From Candidatus Poribacteria bacterium (lineage in GTDB: Bacteria; Poribacteria; WGA-4E; PCPOR2b): a stretch of DNA of 64,000 nt. This document shows positions 40,830 through 50,305 of this stretch, piece by piece; the stretch's first letter is position 1; the number at the start of each line of letters is the position of its first letter. The position numbers were made by a program, and so were the translations under genes. The notes beneath the pieces are model-generated. The model ran no database searches and was not told the DNA's origin. It saw nothing but the letters and a program-made list of their open reading frames with translations. The DNA lies in assembly GCA_022822005.1 (NCBI GenBank), contig JAJECO010000086.1, positions 1-64,000 on the forward strand, written 5' to 3'.

Positions 40830-41996
40830 ATGAAAATAACGAGCGTTGAGGCAATCCCCAGTGCGTCGCCGACAACGAATATGCGCGGCACACGAAGTAA
40901 CTACGTCTACGTCAAGATTTCGACCGATGCGGGCATTGTGGGATGGGGCGAGTCCACCTGTGGTCCCCTGTCTGTAGCAAATGTTGTAGAGGAGATCGGA
41001 GCAACATTGGTTGGCAAAGACCCATTTCGGATCGAGGAACACTGGCAGCGGCTCTATCATCTCTATCACAATGTCCGCGGCGGCGTAATCCAGATGGCGG
41101 CGATCAGTGGGATAGAAATCGCCCTTTGGGACATTAAAGGCAAGGCATTTGATGCACCGGTGTGGCAGCTGCTCGGAGGACAAATGCGCGACCGGATCTG
41201 GACATACGGCCGCTTCGATGGACAAACGCCTGAGCTTGCTGTCGAACATGCCCTGCGTCAGGTTGATACGGGTCTGACCGCATTAAAGGGTGACCCCTTC
41301 GGTCATCAAGGGTTGTTCATCAGCTCGGAAGCAGAGCGGGATGCTATCGCCAAAGTAAAAGCGGTGCGCGAAGCGGTTGGAGATGATGTTGAGCTATTGG
41401 TCGAGGTGCACGGAAGGTTATCGCCATCGTCTGCAATCCGAATTGGTCATGCCTTGGAGGAGTTTAGACCCTACGTCTATGAGGAGCCGGTGCCGCCCCA
41501 AAACGTTGACGCCATGGTGAAGGTTGCAGAAGCAGTAAATATCCCGCTTGCAACGGGAGAGAGGCTCTACACCAAGTGGGGATTTGTCGAACTACTTGAA
41601 AAGCAGGTTGTGGCACTGATCCAGCCGGATGTTTGCCACGCGGGTGGGATTTCCGAACTGAAGAAGATCGCTGCTATGGCTGAAGCGTACTATGTCGGAT
41701 TCCAACCCCACAATCCCTACGGTCCCATCAATACGATGGCCGCGATACAGGTCGATGTCTGTACAAGTAACTTCATGATCCAAGAGGGTGGTCATGCACC
41801 GTGGTTTGATCAGGTTGTCGTTGGTGAATTCCCTCGCCAGAAGGAGGGATATTTTGATGTGCCAACCGAACCCGGTATTGGTCTTGAGATGGACGAAGAA
41901 GCGTTGCGATCAAATCCACCTGTAGCACGGCGTGAAGCAGAAGGCTATAGCCGTGGTGCAACATGGAAATCCAAGCAGGAAACCGAATGGGTTTGA
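40830..41996 (+). CDS. MR/MLE enzyme, galactonate/mannonate-dehydratase-like
   Basis: 388 residues of the enolase superfamily. KITSVEAIPSASPT opens the cap domain. In the barrel, LLVEVHGRLSP takes the place of the D-x-H pair of galactonate dehydratases (Glu for Asp), then YVYEEPVPPQN, LATGERLYTKWGF, LIQPDVCHAGGISELKKIAAMAEA and FQPHNPYGPI. The last three are close to the DgoD/ManD-type subgroup. It probably dehydrates a hexonate to the 2-keto-3-deoxy acid. AAGGAGAGG precedes the ATG. It lies between the reductase and the TauD-type oxygenase, likely in one operon. Confidence 0.9.
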   Translation: MKITSVEAIPSASPTTNMRGTRSNYVYVKISTDAGIVGWGESTCGPLSVANVVEEIGATLVGKDPFRIEEHWQRLYHLYHNVRGGVIQMAAISGIEIALWDIKGKAFDAPVWQLLGGQMRDRIWTYGRFDGQTPELAVEHALRQVDTGLTALKGDPFGHQGLFISSEAERDAIAKVKAVREAVGDDVELLVEVHGRLSPSSAIRIGHALEEFRPYVYEEPVPPQNVDAMVKVAEAVNIPLATGERLYTKWGFVELLEKQVVALIQPDVCHAGGISELKKIAAMAEAYYVGFQPHNPYGPINTMAAIQVDVCTSNFMIQEGGHAPWFDQVVVGEFPRQKEGYFDVPTEPGIGLEMDEEALRSNPPVARREAEGYSRGATWKSKQETEWV

Positions 41997-42051
41997 AACC
42001 ACACAATATCACATCACTTCCACATTTTTAGTGTAGGTAGGAGATGCACAG

Positions 42052-42912
42052 ATGCCAATCTCAATCCAGAAGATATCGCCGGCGATTGGAGCCGTGGTGG
42101 AAGGTGTAGATCTTTCTGACCCAGTCCCATCAAAGGTGTTTGAAGCACTTCAACTGGCAGTTGGCGAACATGGTGTGCTTGCCTTCCGCGATCAGCATCT
42201 GACACCAGCGCAGCACGTCGCTTTCAGCCGCCAATTTGGTTCCCTTGAAACGCATGTTATATCCGAAGCCTTGCTGGACGGATACCCTGAAATCTATGTG
42301 ATTTCCAACGTTGTTGAAGATGGAAAGCCAAAGGGCAGACCATACGCCGGCACCTATTGGCACTCAGACCTAAGCTATATGCCCGTGCCAGCGATGGGCT
42401 CGATGATGTATGCACTACGAATCCCTGAGATAGGCGGAGACACAATGTTCGCCAATATGTATCTGGCGTATGAGACACTTTCATCAGGGCTCCAACGGAT
42501 GCTGGAACAACTGCGGGCAGTTCACGATTTCGGTCATGCTGACAAACGCTTTTTCTCACAGCGAGGGGCTAAGGCTCGGCTCGATGATACAGCGAAGAAA
42601 AAGACACCGCCCGTCGAACATCCAGTCGTCCGCATCCATCCGACCACCGGGCGTAAGGCGTTATTCATCAATCCCGGCTTTACATCCCGTTTTGTCGATA
42701 TGACGGAGGAAGAGAGCGAGCCGCTGCTGCAATATCTCTTCCAGCATATCACGCAACCCGCCTTCATCTATCGTCACAGATGGCAGGTGAACGACCTGGT
42801 CTTCTGGGACAACCGCTGCACGCTTCATCATGCTATCAGAGACTACGGAGAAGATTCGCCGCGCCACATGCACCGAACAACAATCAGCGGCGATAAACCC
42901 ATTCCTGTATGA
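42052..42912 (+). CDS. TauD/TfdA family Fe(II)/2-oxoglutarate dioxygenase
   Basis: 286 residues. Metal ligands H104-x-D106 (GTYWHSDLSY) and H259 (RCTLHHAIRDY), with R271 or R275 (RHMHRTTI) for 2-oxoglutarate. The opening IQKISPAIGAVVEGVDLSDPV and GVLAFRDQHLTPAQHVAFSRQFG are standard. Members hydroxylate taurine, herbicide-like ethers or carnitine-like substrates; the substrate here is unknown. It begins 55 bases after the MR/MLE gene. Confidence 0.93.
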   Translation: MPISIQKISPAIGAVVEGVDLSDPVPSKVFEALQLAVGEHGVLAFRDQHLTPAQHVAFSRQFGSLETHVISEALLDGYPEIYVISNVVEDGKPKGRPYAGTYWHSDLSYMPVPAMGSMMYALRIPEIGGDTMFANMYLAYETLSSGLQRMLEQLRAVHDFGHADKRFFSQRGAKARLDDTAKKKTPPVEHPVVRIHPTTGRKALFINPGFTSRFVDMTEEESEPLLQYLFQHITQPAFIYRHRWQVNDLVFWDNRCTLHHAIRDYGEDSPRHMHRTTISGDKPIPV

Positions 42913-43025
42913 TTTCAACACCCTTTAATTTTAACGCAATGGCGCAAGGATGCAAAGACGCAAGAGTCTTGAAGTTTTTGCTTCATTGTGCCTTTGGATC
43001 TTTTCATTAAACCGAAAAGGGATGA

Positions 43026-43364
43026 ACTTATGCGCTGGCATCTGAAGCGATTGGAGTGAACGTAACCTACGATCAAGCGATACGTGCCCTACGACCGCGA
43101 GGGAAGGCGGTTTGGATTGGTGTGCCCGAACGCGAACCTCTGTCGTTGGAGCCGGGCATACTGGGGGGTGAAAAAATGGTGATGACCAGCACCTACGGTT
43201 CCGCGCGTCCCCGTGATGACATGCCTCGCTTGCTGGCACTTTACCGCGCTGGTGTTCTCAAGTTGGACGAACTGATTAGCCGTACCTATCAATTGGAAGA
43301 TATTAACGAGGCATTCGATGACCTTCTCAACGGAGAGGTCGCTCGCGGGGTCATTCAATTTTGA
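43026..43364 (+). pseudogene. 5'-deleted zinc-type alcohol dehydrogenase remnant
   Basis: The frame reads TYALASEAIGVNVTYDQ and AIRALRPRGKAVWIGVP, then RTYQLEDINEAFDDLLNGEVARGVIQF. This is the C-terminal third (about 112 residues) of a class III-like medium-chain alcohol dehydrogenase. Homology begins abruptly at about 43026 after an in-frame stop. The GroES-like domain and the Rossmann GxGxxG are gone. The preceding sequence (about 42940-43010) holds GCAAGGATGCAAAGACGCAAG-like repeat words, a possible site of deletion. Confidence 0.8.
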
Positions 43365-43436
43365 GTCTTTAGCTCCAGATGCAGGGACCGAGTCTTTTCA
43401 AGAAATTCAGTTCCGCCGAAATGCCAACTCAAGTCT

Positions 43437-44600
43437 TTATACCGAGACATCTTCCAGCCAATCCACCCCCACCTCAATTCCAAACCCCGGTGCATTGTTG
43501 GGAACAAGATGACCATCCTTAATCACAGCTGTTCCGGGGATGGCGACCATCTCTTCAGGTGGCACACCCGGCGGAGAAACGCCCTCGGAGCGTTCACCCC
43601 AAGGGATGGCGGGCATCGCAAAAGCGAGGTGCTGCCCATAGGGGTAGTTCATGCCGCCATGGGTGATCACCGAAATACCAGCCGCTTCGGCAAGGTGGCA
43701 GATCCGAACGCACGACGTGATTCCGCCCGCCCATAGCACGTCTGGTTGGAAGATATCTACGTACCGATGGGTGGAGGCCATTGAGAAAGGTAGCGGCATG
43801 TACCAATGTTCGCCCGTAGCGAGTGTCTGCCAAGGTAGTCGCCGCCGCACCTCGGCGAACCCTTCAAAATCTTCCGGTATCAGATAGTCTTCTAGCCATT
43901 TGAGGCGGTAGGGTCTCAACAGCTCAGCGAGCCGGATAGTATACTCCACATCTAATGACAGCCAGCAGTCCAACATCAGTTCGACATCATTGCCAATCAG
44001 TTCTCGTGTTTTTGCTACTTCTTCCTCATTCCTATTGAGACCCTCCAACCCGTCGGCGGGTCCATAGGGTAGCGGGAGTTTGGTCGCCTTGAAGCCCAAC
44101 TCCATATACCACTCAGTTTCGAATCCTGTGGAGTAACAGAAGATGCTTTCCTTCTGAGGTCCACCGAGAAGTTCATAGACGGGTCGGTTCAACAGCTTTC
44201 CCTTCAGATCCCATAGGGCAAGATCAACGGCACTGATAGCATAGCTTGCGACTCCAGTGCTACCATAAGGGGTAGCCATTCGGAACATCATGTCAAATAC
44301 CTTCTCCGTCGCCATGCAATTTTCGCCCACAAGGTGTCGAGCGAAATGGTCGTTGATGACTTTTACCACCGGTCCCCCGTTAATGGTGACACCTACGCCA
44401 AAGGTGCCGTCTTCAGCCGTGATTACGCACCCGACTCGGTTCCAGCTTGCTCCCGACGACGACCGTCGTGTTCTGTAAGCGGGATAACGCGCCATTGGGC
44501 TTGGCGAGTCGGGCCTGTCCGGTGGTGGCAAACTCCGTGGCTTGGTTTTGGGTGTGGGCGAGATGTTTATCTCTGCGGCTTTTATCTCCTTAATTTTCAT
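43437..44600 (-). CDS. MR/MLE enzyme, L-rhamnonate-dehydratase-like
   Basis: 387 residues. The barrel motif MLDCWLSLDVEYTIRLAELLRPYRLKWLEDYLIPEDFEGF follows the pattern of L-rhamnonate dehydratase (MLDCWMSQDVNYA...NLKWIEE). LATGEHWYMPLPF supplies the third metal ligand, DIFQPDVLWAGGITS the Asp, and VITHGGMNYPYGQH the catalytic His region. It probably forms 2-keto-3-deoxy-rhamnonate or a similar product. The frame is open 18 codons upstream; the ATG at 44600 (MKIKEIKAAEI) with AGAGAGG is preferred. First of a minus-strand group with a Gfo/Idh enzyme, another MR/MLE enzyme and an isomerase. Confidence 0.87.
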   Translation of the reverse strand: MKIKEIKAAEINISPTPKTKPRSLPPPDRPDSPSPMARYPAYRTRRSSSGASWNRVGCVITAEDGTFGVGVTINGGPVVKVINDHFARHLVGENCMATEKVFDMMFRMATPYGSTGVASYAISAVDLALWDLKGKLLNRPVYELLGGPQKESIFCYSTGFETEWYMELGFKATKLPLPYGPADGLEGLNRNEEEVAKTRELIGNDVELMLDCWLSLDVEYTIRLAELLRPYRLKWLEDYLIPEDFEGFAEVRRRLPWQTLATGEHWYMPLPFSMASTHRYVDIFQPDVLWAGGITSCVRICHLAEAAGISVITHGGMNYPYGQHLAFAMPAIPWGERSEGVSPPGVPPEEMVAIPGTAVIKDGHLVPNNAPGFGIEVGVDWLEDVSV

Positions 44601-44671
44601 CTGTCTGGTGCCTCTCTCTATATATCTACCAATAACAACTGATGATTCCGGCATAGCGTGGATCCGTCATC

Positions 44672-45730
44672 TTATTCATTGCCCCACGGATACGATTCAA
44701 CGCGAAATGACCGATCGGCAACCGGTAGGTCAACCCTAGCCCCGCCTTCCGCTGAAGACGCGTGGATGGCGAAACCTATCTCGGTGGCGCGACGAACATG
44801 TTCGATGTCGCAGGCGGTTCGTCCACCTGTTTGCGCTGCCTGCACCAGATCGCTCACCATCGCCTTGCCAGCAGGCCACGGTTCGGTTTCCTCCGGGAGC
44901 TCTAATGGCCGCAAGCCTGCCCCGGCTGAATCGTCCGCTAACCAGATATAGCTCTCATTGGCATCGTCCAAGAGAAACAGACGTCCTGTTTCTCCGACCA
45001 CTTCAAAGGTCATCCCTGCATTTTCATGGCGACCATCAGGGGTAAAATAAAGCACCGCTCCATTTGCCAGACCAATCTGCGCGTGTCCGGCTGGATCCAT
45101 TCGTCGGCGTGAATCGGGCGGCTCCTCCGAAACGTCGTCCACTAAGCCGCTGACCCACACCGGTTCAACATCGGCCGCCAAGCCCAAGATAGCATCATAC
45201 GAATGGCATCCATGATTAATCAGATTGGACAGTGCATAGGCGGTAGCACTGGTAACCTCCCCGATTACACCATCGGCGATCAATTCTCGCAGTGCACAAT
45301 ATCGGGGCATCCAGCGGCGATCCAATCCTAAAAGCAGCGGCACCTCTCGACACGCAGCGAGAATTCGATCCATCTCTGCTAAACTGGTAACAAGCGGTTT
45401 GTCGCATAGAATGCCGCGCACTCCGGCTTGGACAGCCAACTCAATCTGATCGGCGTGCATCGTTTGGCGTGTGGCTATGCACAGCAGGTCAGGCTGAATC
45501 TCGTTAAGCATCTGTTGATAATCGTCATAGGTCGAAATCTCTCCCCAGACCTCTCGCCAACAATCCGCAAACTCTGTTCGAGTGTCTGTACCGAGGTCGA
45601 ACACCGCTACCACGTCCGTCTCCGGCACAGCATGAAAAGCAGTCGCAAAGTTATGACTGCCCGGTGTACGGTGTGTCATACGGTGACATCCAGCGACTGC
45701 TACGCGCAAGCTATTTTGGCTTTGTCCCAC
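44672..45730 (-). CDS. Gfo/Idh/MocA family oxidoreductase, divergent Rossmann loop
   Basis: 352 residues. RVAVAGCHRMTHRTPGSHNF takes the place of the normal GxGxxG loop, so cofactor binding may differ. LCIATRQTMHADQIELAVQAGVRGILCDKPLVTS keeps the Lys-Pro of the EKP motif (DKP). INHGCHSYDAILGL holds the active-site His/Asp region. The start is taken as the GTG at 45730, which has GAGGAG seven bases upstream; an ATG five codons earlier is the alternative but would overlap that site. Confidence 0.87.
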   Translation of the reverse strand: MGQSQNSLRVAVAGCHRMTHRTPGSHNFATAFHAVPETDVVAVFDLGTDTRTEFADCWREVWGEISTYDDYQQMLNEIQPDLLCIATRQTMHADQIELAVQAGVRGILCDKPLVTSLAEMDRILAACREVPLLLGLDRRWMPRYCALRELIADGVIGEVTSATAYALSNLINHGCHSYDAILGLAADVEPVWVSGLVDDVSEEPPDSRRRMDPAGHAQIGLANGAVLYFTPDGRHENAGMTFEVVGETGRLFLLDDANESYIWLADDSAGAGLRPLELPEETEPWPAGKAMVSDLVQAAQTGGRTACDIEHVRRATEIGFAIHASSAEGGARVDLPVADRSFRVESYPWGNE

Positions 45731-45776
45731 TGTTTTTCTCCTCATCCTGAGCTATAGATTGACAGTTTAAGCTATT

Positions 45777-46820
45777 CTACCACGAAAATCCAGCGCCCTC
45801 CGGTGCAAGAAAACACCCATCAACGAAGTGGGCACGTTCCTCATCGGTCAATAGTCCCGTTTCCAAATACAGCGTGTTGGGCAGAGCGCATAGAATATTC
45901 AAGTTTATCAGCCCTCCACCATGTGTACAGCACGGAACATCAAACGCCGCTGCCATCAGACCGGTGGCGACACATTCTGAGAATCCACCCAAACGGGCAA
46001 GATCGACCTGCACGATGTCTATTCCCCGCCGGATTAGGAGTTCCTTAAACTCTTCCTTCCCGTAAAGGTTTTCGCCGGTAGCGATGGGCATAGCAAGTCC
46101 GTGCGCGAGTTCAGCGTAGTCATCGTAATTGCGAGCAGGTAACGGTTCTTCCAGCCAAAAGACCCCCATCTCTTGAAAAACCTGCCCACGCCGCAACGCC
46201 TCATACACGGTGAGCGTTTGGTTGGCGTCCACCATAACCGTGACATCTGAGCCAATCTCCGCACGAACCGCTTCTAAACGTCGGATGTCCTCCTCCAGTG
46301 TTGGCGAACCTACTTTGACCTTCACTGCCTTGAATCCTTGTTCTGCGGATTTCGCGCAGACCTCCTTGAGCTCGTCAAGGTCTAAGTGCATCCATCCGAC
46401 CATGGTATAGGCGGGAACTTGGTCTTTTGCTTGACCAACAAGGCGGTGTACAGGCTGTCCCGTTGCCTGTCCAAAGATCTCCCACAGGGCGACATCAACA
46501 GCCGTGAGGGCGTACATCGTCATGCCGTGGATCGCCTGCTCTTCCAATGCCCGCTTCAAATCTTCGTGAATTAGCCGAATAGCGAGCGGATCCCGTCCCA
46601 CAAGTAGCGGTGCGACTTCCGCATCAAGCATTGTCTGTAGCGTCTGGTTCGCACCCCGAATCGAGGAGAAACCGACCGATGAACGACCGACGATGCCTTT
46701 ATCGGTATGGACTTTCACGTGGACACGTCCCGGATGTTTATTAGCGCGGAGTGCATCAGTGATTGGGCGCTCCGGCGGCGGGGCGATATACAGTTCGGTT
46801 TCAAGATGGGTGATTTTCAT
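45777..46820 (-). CDS. MR/MLE (enolase superfamily) enzyme with canonical KxK
   Basis: 347 residues. KITHLETELYIAPPPERPI is the cap start. The active site is complete for the mandelate racemase/muconate cycloisomerase type: FKAVKVKVGS (K-x-K), VMVDANQTL (Asp), FWLEEPLPARN (Glu), IATGENLYG (Glu), DIVQVDLARLGGFSE and PCCTHGGG (His). Probably an epimerase/racemase or dehydratase on a sugar acid. AAGGAGG precedes the ATG. The Gfo/Idh gene follows 46 bases downstream. Confidence 0.92.
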   Translation of the reverse strand: MKITHLETELYIAPPPERPITDALRANKHPGRVHVKVHTDKGIVGRSSVGFSSIRGANQTLQTMLDAEVAPLLVGRDPLAIRLIHEDLKRALEEQAIHGMTMYALTAVDVALWEIFGQATGQPVHRLVGQAKDQVPAYTMVGWMHLDLDELKEVCAKSAEQGFKAVKVKVGSPTLEEDIRRLEAVRAEIGSDVTVMVDANQTLTVYEALRRGQVFQEMGVFWLEEPLPARNYDDYAELAHGLAMPIATGENLYGKEEFKELLIRRGIDIVQVDLARLGGFSECVATGLMAAAFDVPCCTHGGGLINLNILCALPNTLYLETGLLTDEERAHFVDGCFLAPEGAGFSW

Positions 46821-46930
46821 TGTTCTCCTCCTTGTTCCTTTGCGTCCGCCGATTCGGATTGGGATTCTCGCTGCACGGAACTACCGGGATTTCTATTGAA
46901 TTTTCAGATGTACCAATACACCAGGAGATC

Positions 46931-47722
46931 CTACCCCAAGATATTGCTCACAAACTTCAGCGTTGATTGGATGTTTCCGTCGATTTCGTCCACAGTCTCC
47001 CCACCGACACATTCAACATATAGGGGTCCCTCAAAACCGCCATTGACAAGCCCGGCGAGGACCGTGTCAAATTCAACTAACCCTTCGCCCGGCGTGACCA
47101 TCACATCAGGTACACCATCTTCAACGACACAATCCTTGATAATCGTCGTTGATACTCTCGGCGCAATAGTTGCTACATCGGTTTCGGGACGGAGATCGCC
47201 TTTGGTGTAGTAGATTATGTTGCCTGGATCGTAGCAGATCCCGAAGGCGGGGTGCTTCACTTCCTCATCGGCATCAATCAGGTCTTGGACCGTGAGACTG
47301 ATTCCACCGTGTGGCTTCATCGTTATATTGACGCCCATTTCTGCCGCATGTGGTGCAGCTTGACGCATCAACTCAAAGTAGTCCGCATAGTGCGCTTCGT
47401 TTCCTGTGCCACAATCGAGCAACCACTTCGTACCCAGTGCAGCGGCGTTGCTGATAAGTTGCTTGTAGTCAGCCACCGCTGCTTCCAAACCGAGGTTCAA
47501 TTTCGTGCTGCCTATTAACATTGACGGTGCCAACCCAGCAGCATCCGCGGCTTTGCGGGTTTCGGCAATTTCTGCGTCCGTGCTATCAGCTCTCACAGGA
47601 ATCTGACCGGCGTTGGCAAACACTGCAACATCGCTATATCCAGCAGCCGCGATATGATCGCACGCTTCGGAGAATGTAAGTGAACCGTAGGGACGGGTTG
47701 TGCAGCCAATGGTATGTGCCAT
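46931..47722 (-). CDS. Sugar phosphate isomerase/epimerase (xylose-isomerase-like TIM barrel)
   Basis: 263 residues. HTIGCTTRPYGSLTFSEACDHIAAAGYSDVAVF opens the barrel. NITMKPHGGISLT, AFGICYDPGNIIYYTKGD and TTIIKDCV carry the metal-binding His/Asp positions of the AP-endonuclease-2/xylose-isomerase family, and EGPLYVECVGGETVDEID gives the last Glu. The open frame extends 52 codons upstream into the 3' end of the transglycosylase gene. The ATG at 47722 with AAAGGA avoids that and fits the family start. It lies in the same strand group as the MR/MLE and Gfo/Idh genes. Confidence 0.9.
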   Translation of the reverse strand: MAHTIGCTTRPYGSLTFSEACDHIAAAGYSDVAVFANAGQIPVRADSTDAEIAETRKAADAAGLAPSMLIGSTKLNLGLEAAVADYKQLISNAAALGTKWLLDCGTGNEAHYADYFELMRQAAPHAAEMGVNITMKPHGGISLTVQDLIDADEEVKHPAFGICYDPGNIIYYTKGDLRPETDVATIAPRVSTTIIKDCVVEDGVPDVMVTPGEGLVEFDTVLAGLVNGGFEGPLYVECVGGETVDEIDGNIQSTLKFVSNILG

Positions 47723-47795
47723 AATAGTTATCCTTTCAATTATTGGGTGATGCTCGTCCGAGGATCTGACGCAGATTTGGTAGGAGCCGCGCCAT

Positions 47796-50009
47796 TCAAC
47801 CCTCCGTTGGTGATGGTACGTTTGCAGAAGCAGGGGGCGCATCCGGGTAAAGCTGTTGATAGATGATGTAGCTATCAATAACCTTTTTTATATGACGGCG
47901 TGTTTGGTCTATCCCAATGGCTTCGATGAATTCATCTAAATCCGGGATCTGCTTGCTCTTTATCCATCGCCGCATCCGGCCGGGACCGCCGTTGTACGCA
48001 CCGGCAACCAGTGCGTGATTATTATCAAACTGATTCATCAAACTTTTCATGTACCATGTCCCCATCTGAATGTTGATATCGGGACTATACAGCATCTTTG
48101 TGTTGAATCGAGGAATTTTGAGACGATTTGCGAATTCGGGGCCATTCGCTGGCATTATCTGCATCAGTCCTACCGCACCCGCGTAGGAAACAATATCGGC
48201 GTTAAATCGACTCTCTTCGCGGATCATGGCGGCGACGAATAGCGGGTCAATTTCGTAGGTTGTCGTATGTTTTTGAAGGAGATCTTTGTAGTAAAGTGGG
48301 TAGAGCAGTCGATAAAGCTCTATCGGTATGGCGTTATTTTTGCCGCGCAAAGGTCGGAAATTTGATAGCCGATCTGCATATCCGTGCGCCTGTTGAAATC
48401 TCTTCAGTTTTTCGAAGCATACTACCATATTATAGTAATTGTGTTGAAGATTTGAGTTGTCGCGCTGTATATTTCCTTTAAGTTCGGTCAAGGCATCCTC
48501 AAAAAGCTTGAGACGCATCAATTGTTGGACACGAGCCGTTTTCTTGGATCCGATGTCTTTCCAAGCAGGGCTGTCCAAAGCAACACGGACACGAGGTACT
48601 TCTGGGGTTTCCTGTTCGGCGGGCACAGCACGCTTTGATTGAAGCCGTTTCAGATGTTGCTTTGCTGCACCGCTGTAATACCAATGATTTGCCCGTGCGA
48701 GTTCGCTATATGTTGCTTCCGCTGCTTCTAACTGGTTCTGGCGTTCATAGGTCTTTGCTATCCAGAAGTGCGCGGCTTTAGCCCAACTATCGTGTGGAAA
48801 ACCTTTTTGCAAAGTTGTGAAGGTTGCAAGGCAATCTGTGTATCGTTCGTTTCTGAATTGGATCCAACCAATTTGCCAGTATGCACGCGGTAACCAGTTA
48901 CTATGGGTGTATTGGATCGTCAAACGACGGTAGGAGGCAATGGCTTTGTCGTACTGTTTCTCGTTCTCCTGCACCCATCCAAGATCATATAACGCATCGT
49001 CTGCTAATGCGCTCCAGTTGTATTTTTCAACGAACTCAATCAAACGCTTCTCAGCCATTTGCGGCTGTCCCTTGCGCCGGTAGCATAGTGTCGACTGGTA
49101 GAGTGCCCGCGTGAGATAACCGCTCGCTGGGTAGAGAGAAACGATTTTATTATATGCTTGAAGCGCAGAATCATATTTACGCTGACGGTGGAATGTGCGA
49201 CCGATATAGTAGGTAGCACGTGCGGTGATTTTGTCTTTGTATCCCGCGGCAACCTTGCGAAATTCCGAACGTGCTTTCGTCAGTTGACCCCGATTGAACC
49301 GTACCATGGCGTGCGTCATGCGTTGATTGCGGGTAATCTGGAGTTCTGGATGTCTTGTGACCAATTTTTGCAGTGCGTCGAGTGATTTTTGTGCAATTGT
49401 GTCCGCATCCTTTGCGCGTATAAGTTGTTGGTAGGTGTCTTGGGCTTTCTTCCAATTGCCCAGTTTTGCATAAGTCTTTCCAGCCTCAAAAGTCGCTTTC
49501 CTTGCATAACTGTTCTTTGAATCGTTGATCAGAGACAGAAAACTCTTGAGGGCTTCGGCGTGATTGCCGGCGTTATAATATGCTTTGCCGAGTTCGTACC
49601 TCGCGCCAGCAACATGCAAACTCTGCGGATGTTCATCGATCAGTCGTTGATACCAGACTATGGCGTTGCGGTTGTCTTGCTTCCGTCCGTATGACTTTGC
49701 CAAATGGTAGAGGACGTAATCCGCCACGGGATAGGTCGGAGAAACGGCATGCATATAGTGTTCGATCGCTTCAGACCATTTATCTGTCTTTTCGTAACAG
49801 TAAGCCAGCACATGATGGATTGCTTGTATCTCTGGATGGGTTGGTTGTATTTTCAGCAGATCTTCTAAACTGCGGGCGGCTTCCGTGTAGTTCCCCTGAT
49901 CAACAAGGTTGAGTGACTCCTCAAAATTGGCTTCCGCAAATCCCTGCAGAATTACGCAGAGGGTGAGAACGATAGAGAGTAAGTAACTGTACAACATTTT
50001 TCTGGGCAT
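47796..50009 (-). CDS. slt: Soluble lytic murein transglycosylase with TPR-rich N-terminus
   Basis: 737 residues. A signal peptide (about 1-25) is followed by about twelve TPR-like units (about 30-470: AIEHYMHAV, YYNAGNHAEALKSF, YERQNQLEAAEATYSELA). The SLT domain (about 575-715) has IREESRFNADIVSYAGAVGLMQIMP with catalytic E599 and VAGAYNGGPGRMRRW. It cleaves peptidoglycan to 1,6-anhydromuropeptides in the periplasm. Slt70-type proteins have a helical ring in place of these TPRs. No good SD lies before the first ATG; the ATG four codons later is possible. Confidence 0.93.
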   Translation of the reverse strand: MPRKMLYSYLLSIVLTLCVILQGFAEANFEESLNLVDQGNYTEAARSLEDLLKIQPTHPEIQAIHHVLAYCYEKTDKWSEAIEHYMHAVSPTYPVADYVLYHLAKSYGRKQDNRNAIVWYQRLIDEHPQSLHVAGARYELGKAYYNAGNHAEALKSFLSLINDSKNSYARKATFEAGKTYAKLGNWKKAQDTYQQLIRAKDADTIAQKSLDALQKLVTRHPELQITRNQRMTHAMVRFNRGQLTKARSEFRKVAAGYKDKITARATYYIGRTFHRQRKYDSALQAYNKIVSLYPASGYLTRALYQSTLCYRRKGQPQMAEKRLIEFVEKYNWSALADDALYDLGWVQENEKQYDKAIASYRRLTIQYTHSNWLPRAYWQIGWIQFRNERYTDCLATFTTLQKGFPHDSWAKAAHFWIAKTYERQNQLEAAEATYSELARANHWYYSGAAKQHLKRLQSKRAVPAEQETPEVPRVRVALDSPAWKDIGSKKTARVQQLMRLKLFEDALTELKGNIQRDNSNLQHNYYNMVVCFEKLKRFQQAHGYADRLSNFRPLRGKNNAIPIELYRLLYPLYYKDLLQKHTTTYEIDPLFVAAMIREESRFNADIVSYAGAVGLMQIMPANGPEFANRLKIPRFNTKMLYSPDINIQMGTWYMKSLMNQFDNNHALVAGAYNGGPGRMRRWIKSKQIPDLDEFIEAIGIDQTRRHIKKVIDSYIIYQQLYPDAPPASANVPSPTEG

Positions 50010-50305
50010 ATCGTTACGGGTTCAGGAACGAGATCGGCAGCCAATCATCAAAAATCTCAAGCGATTATGGGCTGTCTTCAAGCAGGTGTTGCACTGCTGA
50101 GTTGCCGGGTTTGTTCCCGAATTACCTCCTTTATATCTTGGAACCATCTCTCTTTTAGTGGAATACTCTTACAAGGTAGATAAGACGCTCAGGATCAAAT
50201 CGTTCAACAATTCAATTAATGATGGGATGATAAGTTCTGGTGCACCTACGGTTGGGGAGAGCGCCGATATAGGCTTGCCGCGTCCTGTTTTGGGGCGTCA
50301 CTGTT

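Noticed and set aside
46931-47878. Longer N-terminus for the TIM-barrel isomerase
   Set aside because: It would overlap the transglycosylase 3' end, lacks family similarity and has no ribosome site; the ATG at 47722 has both context and family fit.
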